Positions 11,471 to 21,535 of a DNA stretch of 64,000 nucleotides are shown in pieces. Source of the DNA: Alectoria sarmentosa (lineage: Eukaryota > Ascomycota > Lecanoromycetes > Lecanorales > Parmeliaceae). The notes beneath the pieces were generated by a model, which saw nothing but the letters and a program-made list of their open reading frames with translations, did no database searches and had not been told where the DNA came from. The translations under genes were made by a program, and so were the position numbers. The stretch covers positions 1-64,000 of the forward strand of contig WOGZ01000064.1 in NCBI GenBank assembly GCA_009733775.1, read 5' to 3'. Each line of letters starts with the position of its first letter. Position 1 is the stretch's first letter.

Positions 11471-12115
11471 CAAAGGCCATCAGTAATCTTTGATAAATCG
11501 AGATCGTCGACTCTTAAGAGGGTCTTCGACACTTGCGTCGGTTTGACCGCCTCGCATTAAGTTTATATCTCGTTATTTACATTAATTACTTTTCTCAAGG
11601 AGACGAGACGCACAGAATTGAACAGAGTTCGCAGCTAGAACAAGGCTAAATCTAATGCATTGATGACATGTGACCGGGGTGAAGATATTTACAATATCAA
11701 GTATTGATATTCGTCCAACATCAGCAATTGCCAGCAACGTCCTTGCATGCATTCGAAAGCTTTCGACAATCATCCTCTTTTAAAACCGAAGCGTTATCTC
11801 CCGGCTAAATATAACAGTCGGAAAAAGACAAAGACATTTTGAAATCTCTCATTGATCTGATAGAGGTCATTAATAACCTTTGATAAATCGAGATCGTCGA
11901 CTCTTGAGAGGGTCTTCGACATTTGCGTCGATTTGACCGCCTCGCATTAAGTTTATATCTCGCTATTTACCTTGGCTACTTTTTTCAAGGAGTCAAGACG
12001 CACAGAATTGGACAGAGTTCGCAGCTAGAACGAGGCTAAATCTAATGCATTGATGACATGTGACCGGGGTAAAGATACCTATCAAGTATCGACATTCGTC
12101 CAGCATCAGCAATTG
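11337..12115. repeat. 390-bp direct tandem duplication, diverged mainly by transitions
   Basis: Unit 1 starts at about 11337 and unit 2 at about 11727; both begin with ATTGCCAGCAACGTCC-type sequence, and unit 2 ends near 12115. The period is 390 bp in unit 1 and about 385 bp in unit 2, owing to a small deletion. By eye the copies differ almost entirely by C/T and G/A changes, with a few transversions (for example ACATTAATTAC versus ACCTTGGCTAC). The duplicated block overlaps the N-terminal-domain remnant of the decayed NLR-like gene. Short duplications diverged by transitions are what RIP leaves in Pezizomycotina. Confidence 0.85.
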
Positions 12116-14249
12116 AGTTTGCACGGCGTGTTGAGAGTTTGGGGAAGTTGGGGCATCATCGCATTTCCAACATGTCGCAAAGCATCAGTATTCGCCGCCT
12201 TGCTCGGCCAAGAACAGAGACTAAACCTTGTTGGGCCTAACATGACGTATTAGGTACATCTGCTTCTGCGCGGCATTCTTCCGCATTTTGGGCATCTTGG
12301 ATTTTGAATTTTCGAATGACGGGCATCACGCAGGACTTGTTTAGTATTATATGCCCGGTACCTGCAACATCACGTCACGCCATGTATCCGCGGTATCTGG
12401 GGCCATGTCAGGAACAGAAATTCAATCTCCGGCGGACATTCTCCACTATTGTCTCGGCGTGCTGTCTGGCTGCATGTACGAGACTATGCTCGATGTTATC
12501 AAAACATGCATTGATACCGAAGTTTCGGTAATTTAGGGGGATGATCTGGCTTATCTGAAGTATCTGATTGGTCAGTCAAGGCCGAGTAATCAAGCCCTCG
12601 CCCGGTGAAACCTCGGAGGTTACTTGGTCGAGTTAGAACAATTTATAACGTCCATCGGTTCTGAAAATTTGCTCAAAATTTCATGCCAAGACTTTTGAAA
12701 ACTTCAAGGGCCTTTCAGGCTGTCGTCGGTAAGGTAGCTGCATGTCGGTTGCTAATCTCCCGAAGGCCTCGTCTTGCCATTACTGTATCCCCTCAATTCT
12801 TCGAGGGACGACTACCGGTGTCAAAAGGTCAATCTCGATCCTCGTTTGCCGTGCCCATTATTGCATCATGATCGGAACTCACCTGTCAAGCACAAGAAGC
12901 CTGGAATCATATCCCCCGAGCCAAGCATTCACAACTCCCTGAAACCTGCCCTGCCTGATCCCTACCCTCGACTGAAATCCCTACGAAAGTCTGAATCTTC
13001 TGTCATGACTCATATCCTTAGTAGCATATGTTTTTTCCCGAGAGGACGTCTAGTCAGTGCAGTGGTGAAGAAGTGACCATGAAGCTTTTTGGCCACCTAG
13101 AAGGCGTCTGTCTTGCCTTCTGCCGATCTTCTGACTACATACGCACACCGAGTAGTGAAAAACGTTGATGAACTACTCCCAAGGAACCCTGTCTTCCTGT
13201 ATCCTTCACCTTCCATACTGGATGAGACTCAATCTACACCGGTGACTTCCTGGAGGGTTCGAGGATAGATTGGTGGTCTTGTTTGTGAGAGTACCTTGGA
13301 GAAATCCCTTTCCTCTTTCCCAATCTCGCTGGGCATGAGCCTTAGCGGCGACTGACCTGTTTCCAACGAGGCCGCAAACAGACATCGTGACGAATCTCCA
13401 GGCCAGGGACGTGATTGGAGGGAAGTGTGAAAAGGTTGGTCCCGATGACGAAGCGCCTTTTGCGTCTCCGTCCGAGCTTGGCCTACTGTACAACAGATAC
13501 GTCGTCGTCGAACACGGTCGCATCGCTAGCCCCGTTGTGGCGCCTGCACATCCTGTTCCTGCATACCGAGGCCACCAACTCATCTTTTCGAGAGGGCCCC
13601 CTTTGGTGGAGGCCGCTCCGATGGCGACTGCGACTCGTTATGGGGTTTGACAATGGATCTAGCCCGGACGTGGTTGATGACGCCGGCAGGGTGGTGGTGG
13701 GAGCAATTTGGTTCTCGACGGGGAAAAGGAGGAAGCGACGGGATAGAAGAGCGGCCTTCCTTGTATATTGAGCTCCGAGTGCGGAAGAGGGAGCAGGGCA
13801 ACTTCATCAGGGTGCGTTGACACGGAAGGGGAGGAGAGGAGAAGAGAGGAATGAAAAGAAAAGAAAAGGGAAAGAAGGATTGTGTGGTAGCACGTTGGGA
13901 AGGTGAGAGGGGGAATAAAGAGAAAAGAGAGTGATTAAATAGACGGGGAAAGGAAAAAGAAGGATTCGAACGACAGGTTTGCACGGGTCAGATGCCAGTC
14001 AGCAGCGGAGCATACATATTATTTGCGACTTTCCTTATATACTCCATCCCTATTTCGACCGTGACACAAAACACTAAATTAGCGAGTCATAAGATAAACA
14101 TGCGGTAGAACAAATAACATTTTCACAGGCGTGGGTATCTTAGCCTCAATGCTCTTCATACCCTAAACGATGCCCGTTTGCACCTGCCTCCATTTCAAAC
14201 CACATTGTGCGCCCCTCGTGCAAACCCCATTGGGCGGTTCCACCTTCTT
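12116..14249. other. Stretch without a confident gene; possible decayed coding DNA
   Basis: A plus-strand frame at 12351-12536 (starting MPGTCNITSRHVSAVSG) continues in the same frame past a TAG to 12608, which hints at a broken coding sequence I cannot identify. Frames at 13206-13770 lie on both strands and contradict each other. A purine-rich GGAAAGAA-type tract fills about 13820-13970. The last few hundred bases are the 3' flank of the dehydrogenase gene that ends at 14250. Confidence 0.4.
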
Positions 14250-15406
14250 CTAATGCCTCACTCCATTCGTCGTCACCATCCTCCTCGTCTCCATCACAGG
14301 CGTCTTCAGATGTCCATTCACCAACGCGCTTCTGATATTCTCGCAGACCAGCACCTCCATCTTCCGCTGCGTCTCCAGTGTTCCCGTGCCCACATGCGGC
14401 AGAAGAACACAATTCTCATTACCAATTAAGCCAGGATGGATCTTCGGCTCATGCTCATGCACGTCCAAGCCCGCCCCCCACACTTTCCCACTCTCCAACG
14501 CCTCAACGAGCGCATCTTCGTTGACGATGGGACCTCGTGCGGTGTTGATGAGGACGACGCCGTCTTTCATCATGGCAAATTCATCTCGTGAGATGAAGCC
14601 ACGTGTGCTAGCGTTGAGGGGAAGATGAACGCTGATGACGTCGCTTGTCTCGAGCAACTTTTCGAAGCTCACGTATTTTGCCCCCATCATATTCTGCGAT
14701 GCAGGCACACAGGACCGGTTGTAGTATTGGACGCGCATGCCAAACGGTATTGCGCGCCGGGCAACTGCTGTCCCAATGCCACCCATGCCCAGTATACCCA
14801 GTGTTTTCCCTTCAGGCTCATGGGTCAAGCACATGCGTCCGCGCCATTTACCTGCTCGCAGAGCGGTGGCAGGTATGTGGATTCTGCGAAGCGCACCGAT
14901 TATGAGGAATAGGGTCGTATCGGCTGTGGATGCGTCGACGGCACCGGGGGTGTTGGAGACAGAAATGCCACGGGTTGCGCAAGCGGAGGCGTCGATTGAG
15001 TCGTAGCCGGCGCCATTGTGAGAGACGAATTTGAGGCTGGAGGGAAGAAGGTCGACGACTTCTTGGTCGAAGCGGCCAGTCATCTGGAGAGAAACGTCTC
15101 GTCAGCCTCGTAGAGGAGAATCGGTCTCTGGCTTCATGACTGGGGACTCGCCTGAGTTGAATCGTACGTTCTGGAAATCGCTACTACTCCGTCGTAGACA
15201 CCCGCTTCACAATCGCCGAGAAATTGATCTCTAGTACCTTCATTGACTTGCTGCACCAGCTCTTGTCAGCACTTTGCAGGTTATGTCTCCCAAAGTCGCC
15301 TTACACGTAGTTCTGCAAGCGCTCCCAGGGCATTCCACTCTGCCTGGGCGAGAATCACCTCGCCCAGAAGCAGAACAATGGGCTTCTTTCCCTCCCACAA
15401 CAGCAT
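14250..15406 (-). CDS. D-isomer-specific 2-hydroxyacid dehydrogenase (344 aa)
   Basis: Three exons: 15406-15305, 15250-15152 and 15083-14250. Intron 1 (15304-15251) is GT-AG. Intron 2 (15151-15084) starts GCGAGT after CAG and ends CTCCAG, a GC-AG intron; both junctions are phase 0 and rebuild the expected YDGVVAISRTYDSTQMTGRF. The Rossmann motif LGILGMGGIGTAVARRA starts near residue 162. The catalytic trio is visible as Arg in NTARGPIV (about 250), an acidic residue in GLDVHEHEP (about 275-279) and His in LLPHVGTGT (about 297). The family reduces 2-keto acids such as glyoxylate or hydroxypyruvate with NAD(P)H; fungal members of this subgroup are often named D-mandelate or glyoxylate reductases. 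Substrate is not readable from sequence. Neighbours to the right are a KduD-like dehydrogenase and a glyoxal oxidase, all on the minus strand. Confidence 0.9.
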
Positions 15407-16175
15407 TTTGGATGCAGCAGCAAAAGCGTGTTGGCCACATAAGAGGAAAAGTGTGTTGGATTTACGCCCTCCGATTGTGCAGGAGGAGAAGGGCGCGTGA
15501 TGAATAGGCTGTACATGTTGCGTTGCCTCTGCATATTAAATACCCGAACCTACAGGCTCGGTCTGGCTCCGATGGAGAGGTTAGTGTTGTCACTGGTTCC
15601 CAAGAATCAGGATCGAAGCCGTTCTCTGCACCGTGCAGCGACAACGGAGAGACCTGAAAGGGCAGTCATTCGCTGATGCTCTCCCGGCAAATGCTGGCAA
15701 CGCATCGAAGCCGTGGGGGTGTAGCCGTTAGCTAAGTACACCCAAATGATCATGCCGCATCCAAAGTGGGTTGTAGCGTATGGCTTTCGTAGACATGATT
15801 GGGGAGTTGATGGTGGGCAGAAGCTGACCGACGGGACTCTAAAGTGGGGCGTGGTCCAGGGAGCTGTGAGTTTGAAGATCGGCGGCACGGCGGCCCTAAG
15901 ATTCGGCAATACTCGTCCCAATATGACAGATTTGCGACGGCTCACCCGCTTCCCCCCGCTGTAAAGAAGCAAAGGCGGAAATGCATGAACTAAAGGAAGC
16001 TGACGTCTGTCAGGCCTGGGGCCCAACCTTTGGGCGCCGATGGCGTTGATGGCCATGCCTATGCCTAGGTCTGGGTCTGGGTCTGGGTCTGACACTGGGA
16101 CTGGGGAGCCTATCGGTGTGGACCCCTAAACAGAAATAGAGTACCTAATGGACCCCTTCAGCCGCAGCCGTCACC
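15407..16175. other. Intergenic, promoter side of the dehydrogenase
   Basis: This lies between the start of the 2-hydroxyacid dehydrogenase (15406) and the end of the SDR gene (16176). A TCTGGG hexamer repeat occurs near 16070-16091. No gene seen. Confidence 0.5.
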
Positions 16176-17223
16176 TCACCTCCCCATCCAACCTCCATCA
16201 ACCACTAAGCACTCGCCCGAGACGTATTGAGAAGCTGCACTTGCCAGGAACAAGACAGGTCCTTTGAAATCCTCCGGTGTCCCCCATCTCCCAGCCGGGA
16301 TCCTACCCAGGATGCTCTTTGCCCGCTCTTCGTCCTCCATCAATGCGCTATTCATCTCGGTAGCGACGTATCCAGGAGCAATTGCATTGACCGAAATGCC
16401 TTTTCCTGCCCATTCGTTTGCTAGAGCCTTGGTGAGCTGCGATACTCCTCCTTTGGAAGCAGCGTAGGCTGGGACCGTAATACCTCCTCTGCCATAGTCC
16501 CCAGTAGTTAGTATTTTCTCTCTGAGTTCAGGAGGCTAAGCTGTTGGACGAATTTTCCCGAACATCAAGACAGGGAGACATAATCCCGGGGCTTTCATCT
16601 TGGTTCAAAACAGGAGAGAATAGGCTGGAGAAGACCCACTGAAAAGAAAGGAGGGAGGCGATGTTGATTATGCTTCCACGACGGCCTGCAGCATTGAGTC
16701 CCTGCTCAAGCATGTGCGCGCCGACATCGCGGCAGAGGGTGAATACTGTAGTCAGATTGACTTGAATGATCTGTAGATGGGATTCAGCCTTCAGAGAAAC
16801 GAGGTCAAAGCGTACTTGGTCACCTCGTTCCACTCCTGGCTGGGGAATTCATGGCTTGGATGTCTTTTCTGGACACCAGCACAGTTCAACAGGATATCAA
16901 TCCTGTGGCCGTCACGTAGAATAGCAGGCACGAGCGCCGCCACACTTTCTTCAGAAGAAAGATCGGCCTCGTAGATGCCGGCTTTGCGATTCAGCTTCTC
17001 AATTGCAGTCTTGGTTTCCGTGTGGGCCGTGTTGCGCTGATTGATTTTCAGAAGGAAGTTCGATGCGGATCCGGCTTACGGTAACTACTTGAACCAGGAG
17101 AATATTTGCGCCCCCTGCAGCCAGAGCTAGCGCCATGGCTTGTCCAATCCCTCGGGTGCCGCCAGTGACCAGGGCGGTTTGTCCCTCGAGCGAAAACAAT
17201 GACGGTAGCGCTGTGGACGTCAT
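16176..17223 (-). CDS. KduD-like short-chain dehydrogenase/reductase (263 aa)
   Basis: Four exons: 17223-17089, 17036-16824, 16770-16640 and 16488-16176. The introns are 52, 53 and 151 nt, all GT-AG; the last has a TACTAAC branch site. The first ATG starts MTSTALPSLFSLEGQTALVT; the three codons before it follow a TTG. The product shows the SDR cofactor motif TGGTRGIG, the NCAG motif, INIAS before the active site, and the catalytic YAASK. Exon joins rebuild ASLLSFQGGITVPAYAASK and the C-terminal GECLVVDGGW. Overall layout matches 2-deoxy-D-gluconate 3-dehydrogenase/gluconate 5-dehydrogenase (KduD/IdnO type), which reduces or oxidises sugar acids with NAD(P)(H) in the cytosol. Exact substrate is inference; other classical SDRs share these motifs. 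Confidence 0.88.
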
Positions 17224-17768
17224 GCTGTTCAAGCGTTCACAATTGATCGCAATTCAAAAGTATAAGAAAGGAAGGAAGTAGGTGGAACAGTCAGGCAGTG
17301 CCGCGGAGATACGGGAAGTCCCGTGGGAAGCAAACATCTTGGTGGTGTCGAGGCCCATATTCACTTTTCATGATTTCATAATCCTCCATAAGATTGGCTG
17401 TTCGCGTTTCTATCATGTAAATTGGTGTGCTTCTGATTGCTTTCTGACATCTTTATTATTCTTACTAACCTACCAACAAGCTATCGCCAAGCCACGATGC
17501 AGACCCCCGGAGCCCATCGTGCTAAAGCAAACCCTACCGCAGGCCCACCACCCAGGCATTTGTTATTGGGTATGGAAGTTCGGATTGCCGCCATCCTTGA
17601 TCTCAGCAATATGCAAGCCCATGGAGCAAAGATCCAGCAAAGAGATTAATGGAACATAGGAGGTAATCTCCATCCCGTCCGCTATATGCAGCCCTGTGGC
17701 GATAAGAAGCAAAGATTTGAACAATATTTGCATCCTCAAATCTCCTCCCGGCATCATGAATCTGTCCC
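17224..17768. other. Intergenic between tandem minus-strand genes
   Basis: Contains the 3' flank of the glyoxal oxidase and the promoter of the SDR gene. Short frames on both strands have no coding character. Confidence 0.5.
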
Positions 17769-20207
17769 TCAGGAAACCATGACAAATTGCCCATAACCCG
17801 GCACGCCCCCACAAGTCACGTAGACCACATACGGCCCCGGCTGCGCAAGATTCCGGTTCGGCGGCATCGTAGCGGTCAACTTCTGACCCGTCGCACCCGC
17901 AACGTAGCCAATGGTGTCAAGGAACAGCATGCGGTGATTCATATGCAAGCTATGCGTCACATAACCCCCATGATACAGCACGACCGCACAGGCCGTGTTC
18001 CCGCCAGGCGCTGTGAATGAGACTGAGAATTCACTTCCGTCTGCTGTGAGGGAGGTGGAGGACAGAACGATGTCTGTTGGGCGGGTGGGATTATTTTGCA
18101 GGTAGGGAGGTGTGTAGATCTCGACACGGAACTCTGTCACGTAGTCTTCCGACGGGGTTTGGTTGGGGACAGGGGTTAGGACCGGCTGTTGGACTGGGTT
18201 CGAGCCGGCAACCATGAGTGTACCGTCGAGCAAGAGAAGAGCCACAGAGTGATAGAGACGCGCAATCGTGGACTTAGCACCGGTCGAAAAGCGTGAGCCG
18301 ACAGGCTTTGAAGGGTCATAGATTAGAGCTTCGAGGGTTGGGTCAGTAGCCAGACCAAATCCTTGGGCTCCTTGACCGCAGCCATTGAGCCAGATGACGG
18401 TTCCGTCGGGAAGAAGAGTGCCTTCTACCATACCTCGGCCTTCAGGCATTGATTCCATCTGCCACGTAGGATTGGTTGACAGGGGCTGGATCACACCGCA
18501 GCTGGGGTCTGTTGGACTGGTGATATCTTGATAAGCTCCTCCACCGCAGATCACGATTTCGGGGGCCCATCCGTTCGAACTTGATAGTGGGAGAAGTATG
18601 CTGCCACCAGTGTTGGGATAGGTGCGGAACTCTCCTTCCAGATCGGGGAGGGTGGTGACAGTCTTGTTACCGGCCACATTGAAGATCTCAGCAGACTTGG
18701 AGACGAAGATGAACAGGTTGCCATCGTTCAAGAGGTGAACAAAAGGATACATGTAGTAAGGCTGATTCTTCTCTAGGATAGCCAAAGGAATGCTTTCACC
18801 GCTCGTAAAGCCGTCGGCATTCAGAACCTCGTAAGTCGGGTTGTTGTTGGCAGGAACTGTAGGGTCAAGTCCGTTAAGGCTTCCAGAAGCCACGAAGATA
18901 CTGCTATCGGGCATAGTTTGCGCTGTAGCATACCATCTCGCACTCGACAATTTGTTGCCAGGCTCAGCCCAATTTGCTCCATTCAGACTTGCATCAGTCG
19001 CAGAGCGTGTGAGATATCGGATAGCTGTAAATCCATCGCCAACGGTGGGATCAATGAAACTGAGAGGTGCGTTACCACCGAGTGACACCCAGCGGCCGTC
19101 AGCTAGGAAAGCGCCACCGGAGCAGAAAGCATTGGTCTGAACGTGCGGTCAGCTACGAAACTTTAGATGAAAAGCGGTTGTACCCACGTAGTACTGAAGT
19201 CCTACAGCTTTATTCGTTTCAGGATCATATTCTGCGGAGTAGGCATACTGGCCGTCAGGAAGCTTAATCTGGGTGTAATTTTCCACCTTGTCAAGGAAAA
19301 TCACTCGCCCGTTAGGCATCAGACCCGCATGCATAGCTGGCACGCCGGCTTCACCAACAATGTTGAAGAAACCTGCATTCGGAGACGCGGGAGCAGGTGA
19401 CGGGCCTGGTACTGGGACTTCAGGAGGACCTGTACACGGCCCGCTTTGACATCCACTGCCACAATGAGCAGTCGTATTCCCACAGAACTGGGGAACTGTC
19501 AGTGATGGAACCATGAAATCGGCACTATTGAGCAGTCACCCCATAAAGAGAACAACAAGCACCGTTTGGCCAATTACCACAGACGGTGTTGCCATTTCCA
19601 GCGCCACATGTGCCATCAGTAGTATCAACGCCATTCGCAGGCGCACTCGAAGGCGAGCCCAGCACGGGTTCTTGGGTTCCAGACGCCGCTGCAGCTGTAG
19701 TGGAAGTTCCGGTGTCACTCCCAGTACCACCAGCTGCGCCATCACATCCACTTTGGCAGCCAGTCCCACAGTAAGCAGTGGTGTTACCACACCATCCGTA
19801 CTGGGAGCAGCAAGTTCCGTGATAGGCGGTAGCGTCAGGATCGCAGAGGAGGCCACCGTTCGAGGGACCACAGCTGCCGTCAGTAGAGTAAGCGCGAGGA
19901 ACAAGGTCATTAAGCGAGCGAGGTTTGTAGTGCTGCACCAGCTTATGAGCTTCATCTCTGAAGAACTCTGGAGACGAATGGAGTGGCGCTTTGAGGCAAC
20001 TGTAGCAAGTCAGTACCGAGACCAGCATCCAGTAGGATTAGTGGTATTAGCTCACGTCATATCATCGGCGCAGGACATGCCGCTCAGGCATGCAACAGAG
20101 CCGGGAAAAGAAGCGTGGCATGATAGCTCGACTTTATAATTGACGGGGATATTGCCCATAGCTTGCCGGAGACAGAGGCCGATCGAGAGGGCAAGTGACG
20201 TTTTCAT
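17769..20207 (-). CDS. Secreted glyoxal oxidase-like copper radical oxidase with two CBM18 modules (759 aa)
   Basis: Exons 20207-20056, 19999-19540, 19487-19188 and 19136-17769; introns of 56, 52 and 51 nt are GT-AG and keep frame. The N-terminus MKTSLALSIGLCLRQA looks like a signal peptide. Two hevein-type chitin-binding modules follow, about residues 90-135 (CCSQYGWCGNTTAYCGTGC) and 181-225 (CCSLYG joined across the intron to FCGNTTAHCGSGC), with a Ser/Thr/Ala linker between. The catalytic part fits glyoxal oxidases (AA5_1): Cys about 309 in NAFCSGG, Tyr about 373 in ARWYATAQ, Tyr/His about 599-600 in RLYHSV and His about 699 in YVTHSLHMNHR. These would form the Cys-Tyr radical copper site. 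Such enzymes oxidise small aldehydes outside the cell and release hydrogen peroxide; CBM18 suggests binding to fungal cell wall chitin. Substrate is not proven. Confidence 0.92.
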
Positions 20208-21535
20208 AGTGTATCACCACCTTTGTCGTGCTATTTGATGGTGGATTATCAAGATGAGGCTGTACTGTGTTTCTCAGGTGGAAGCGAATGTCAATTATAG
20301 GGTACGAAGGAGACACCTCGGTTTACTCCGGATTTTGGCCCATGTAGGGGCGATTTGGTATCAGATCTGGTCGCTGCACTCGAGGCAATTATTACAGGAT
20401 CCTCGTGATCAAGGTAAGATCCGGATTTGTCGTAGCCTTGACGAACGGACGTAAATTAAATACCACCTCGTCACTTAAAGAAACAGCAAATCAAGATCTT
20501 GCTTCAATACAGCAGGTGGAGTCTCAATCAAACGAGTGTAGGGTTCTCAATTATATTAGTATAGCCCAGGCTTCAATTCTTTGCAAAGAGCGGATGGTGA
20601 TCAGAGATAGTCAGTGAGAAGAAGATCGGGTCATACATATGTTGGAAGTAAAGTGAATAGCTCAACCCCCTGCAATATGAGCGTCTTCTTCACTGGCTCG
20701 ACTGGGCCAGAGATTGTCATGGGCAACACATGCTCCCACACATTGATCCAGTGGAAAGTAACTATTGTGCCTTCACCGCTTCCCTGTTTTTTTCGCGCGG
20801 CTGCATGCATTCAAGAAAAACCGGCCGTGGCAAATACGAGGGGAGTGCAGGTTTCAACATCCAATGGGGCTTTACCTGAATCATCCTTTAGCCTATAGGA
20901 TCGTGTTTGCGGTCCTCTCCAAGGCACAGGCATGTCGCATCAACGGCATTTGCTGCCGCGCGACTGAAATAGCTTCGTAAGCGAGACTTGGGATTGCTTC
21001 TTCCAGTCAACGGCCTGACTAGAGGTTTCGATTACGTGAGAGTATGAACCGTTGTGATTCAACGCTCCATACCGTCTTTTTTGAGCTGATTGTGGACATG
21101 GCATCGCTCGCATGATGTATCGTGCGCTTCTCATCAAGAGCCAGGAACGAAAATGCCCTGCATGCATCTCATCATCCGAGCAGGGTTCTCCACACTTGAT
21201 CTACACCGTATGTTGTCCTGCAGCAGTGCATAAACGAATCAGCCTGGTGGGGTACCTGGACTCGCGAAGTTTGCAGGATGGAAGATTATAAACGCTGGCA
21301 AGGCCCTGCCTAAAAATCAGCCAGTCAACAACTTGGAACATGCAGATCCCTATTTTTAGCTCAGCAAGCCATTTTGGTCGTTTGAGACACGGATCGCTCT
21401 TCATGCGCAAGTAGTCTTTACATTACTCCGTATTCGCAATCGCGGGCCAGCAATTCCCATCGTACCTGGTACCTTGGAAGAGTACCATCCTTGTATTTTA
21501 ATTCAAAATCTCATCTATGTACACCCTCATTTGAT
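20208..21535. other. Intergenic, no gene recognised
   Basis: Promoter side of the glyoxal oxidase on the left and 3' flank of the transporter on the right. Short frames occur on both strands (20405-20980 plus; 20940-21410 minus) without recognisable protein content. Confidence 0.5.

Noticed and set aside
13387..13771. Plus-strand frames opposite a minus-strand frame at 13206-13583
   Set aside because: No frame shows family similarity, splice continuity or conserved composition; neither strand can be preferred.
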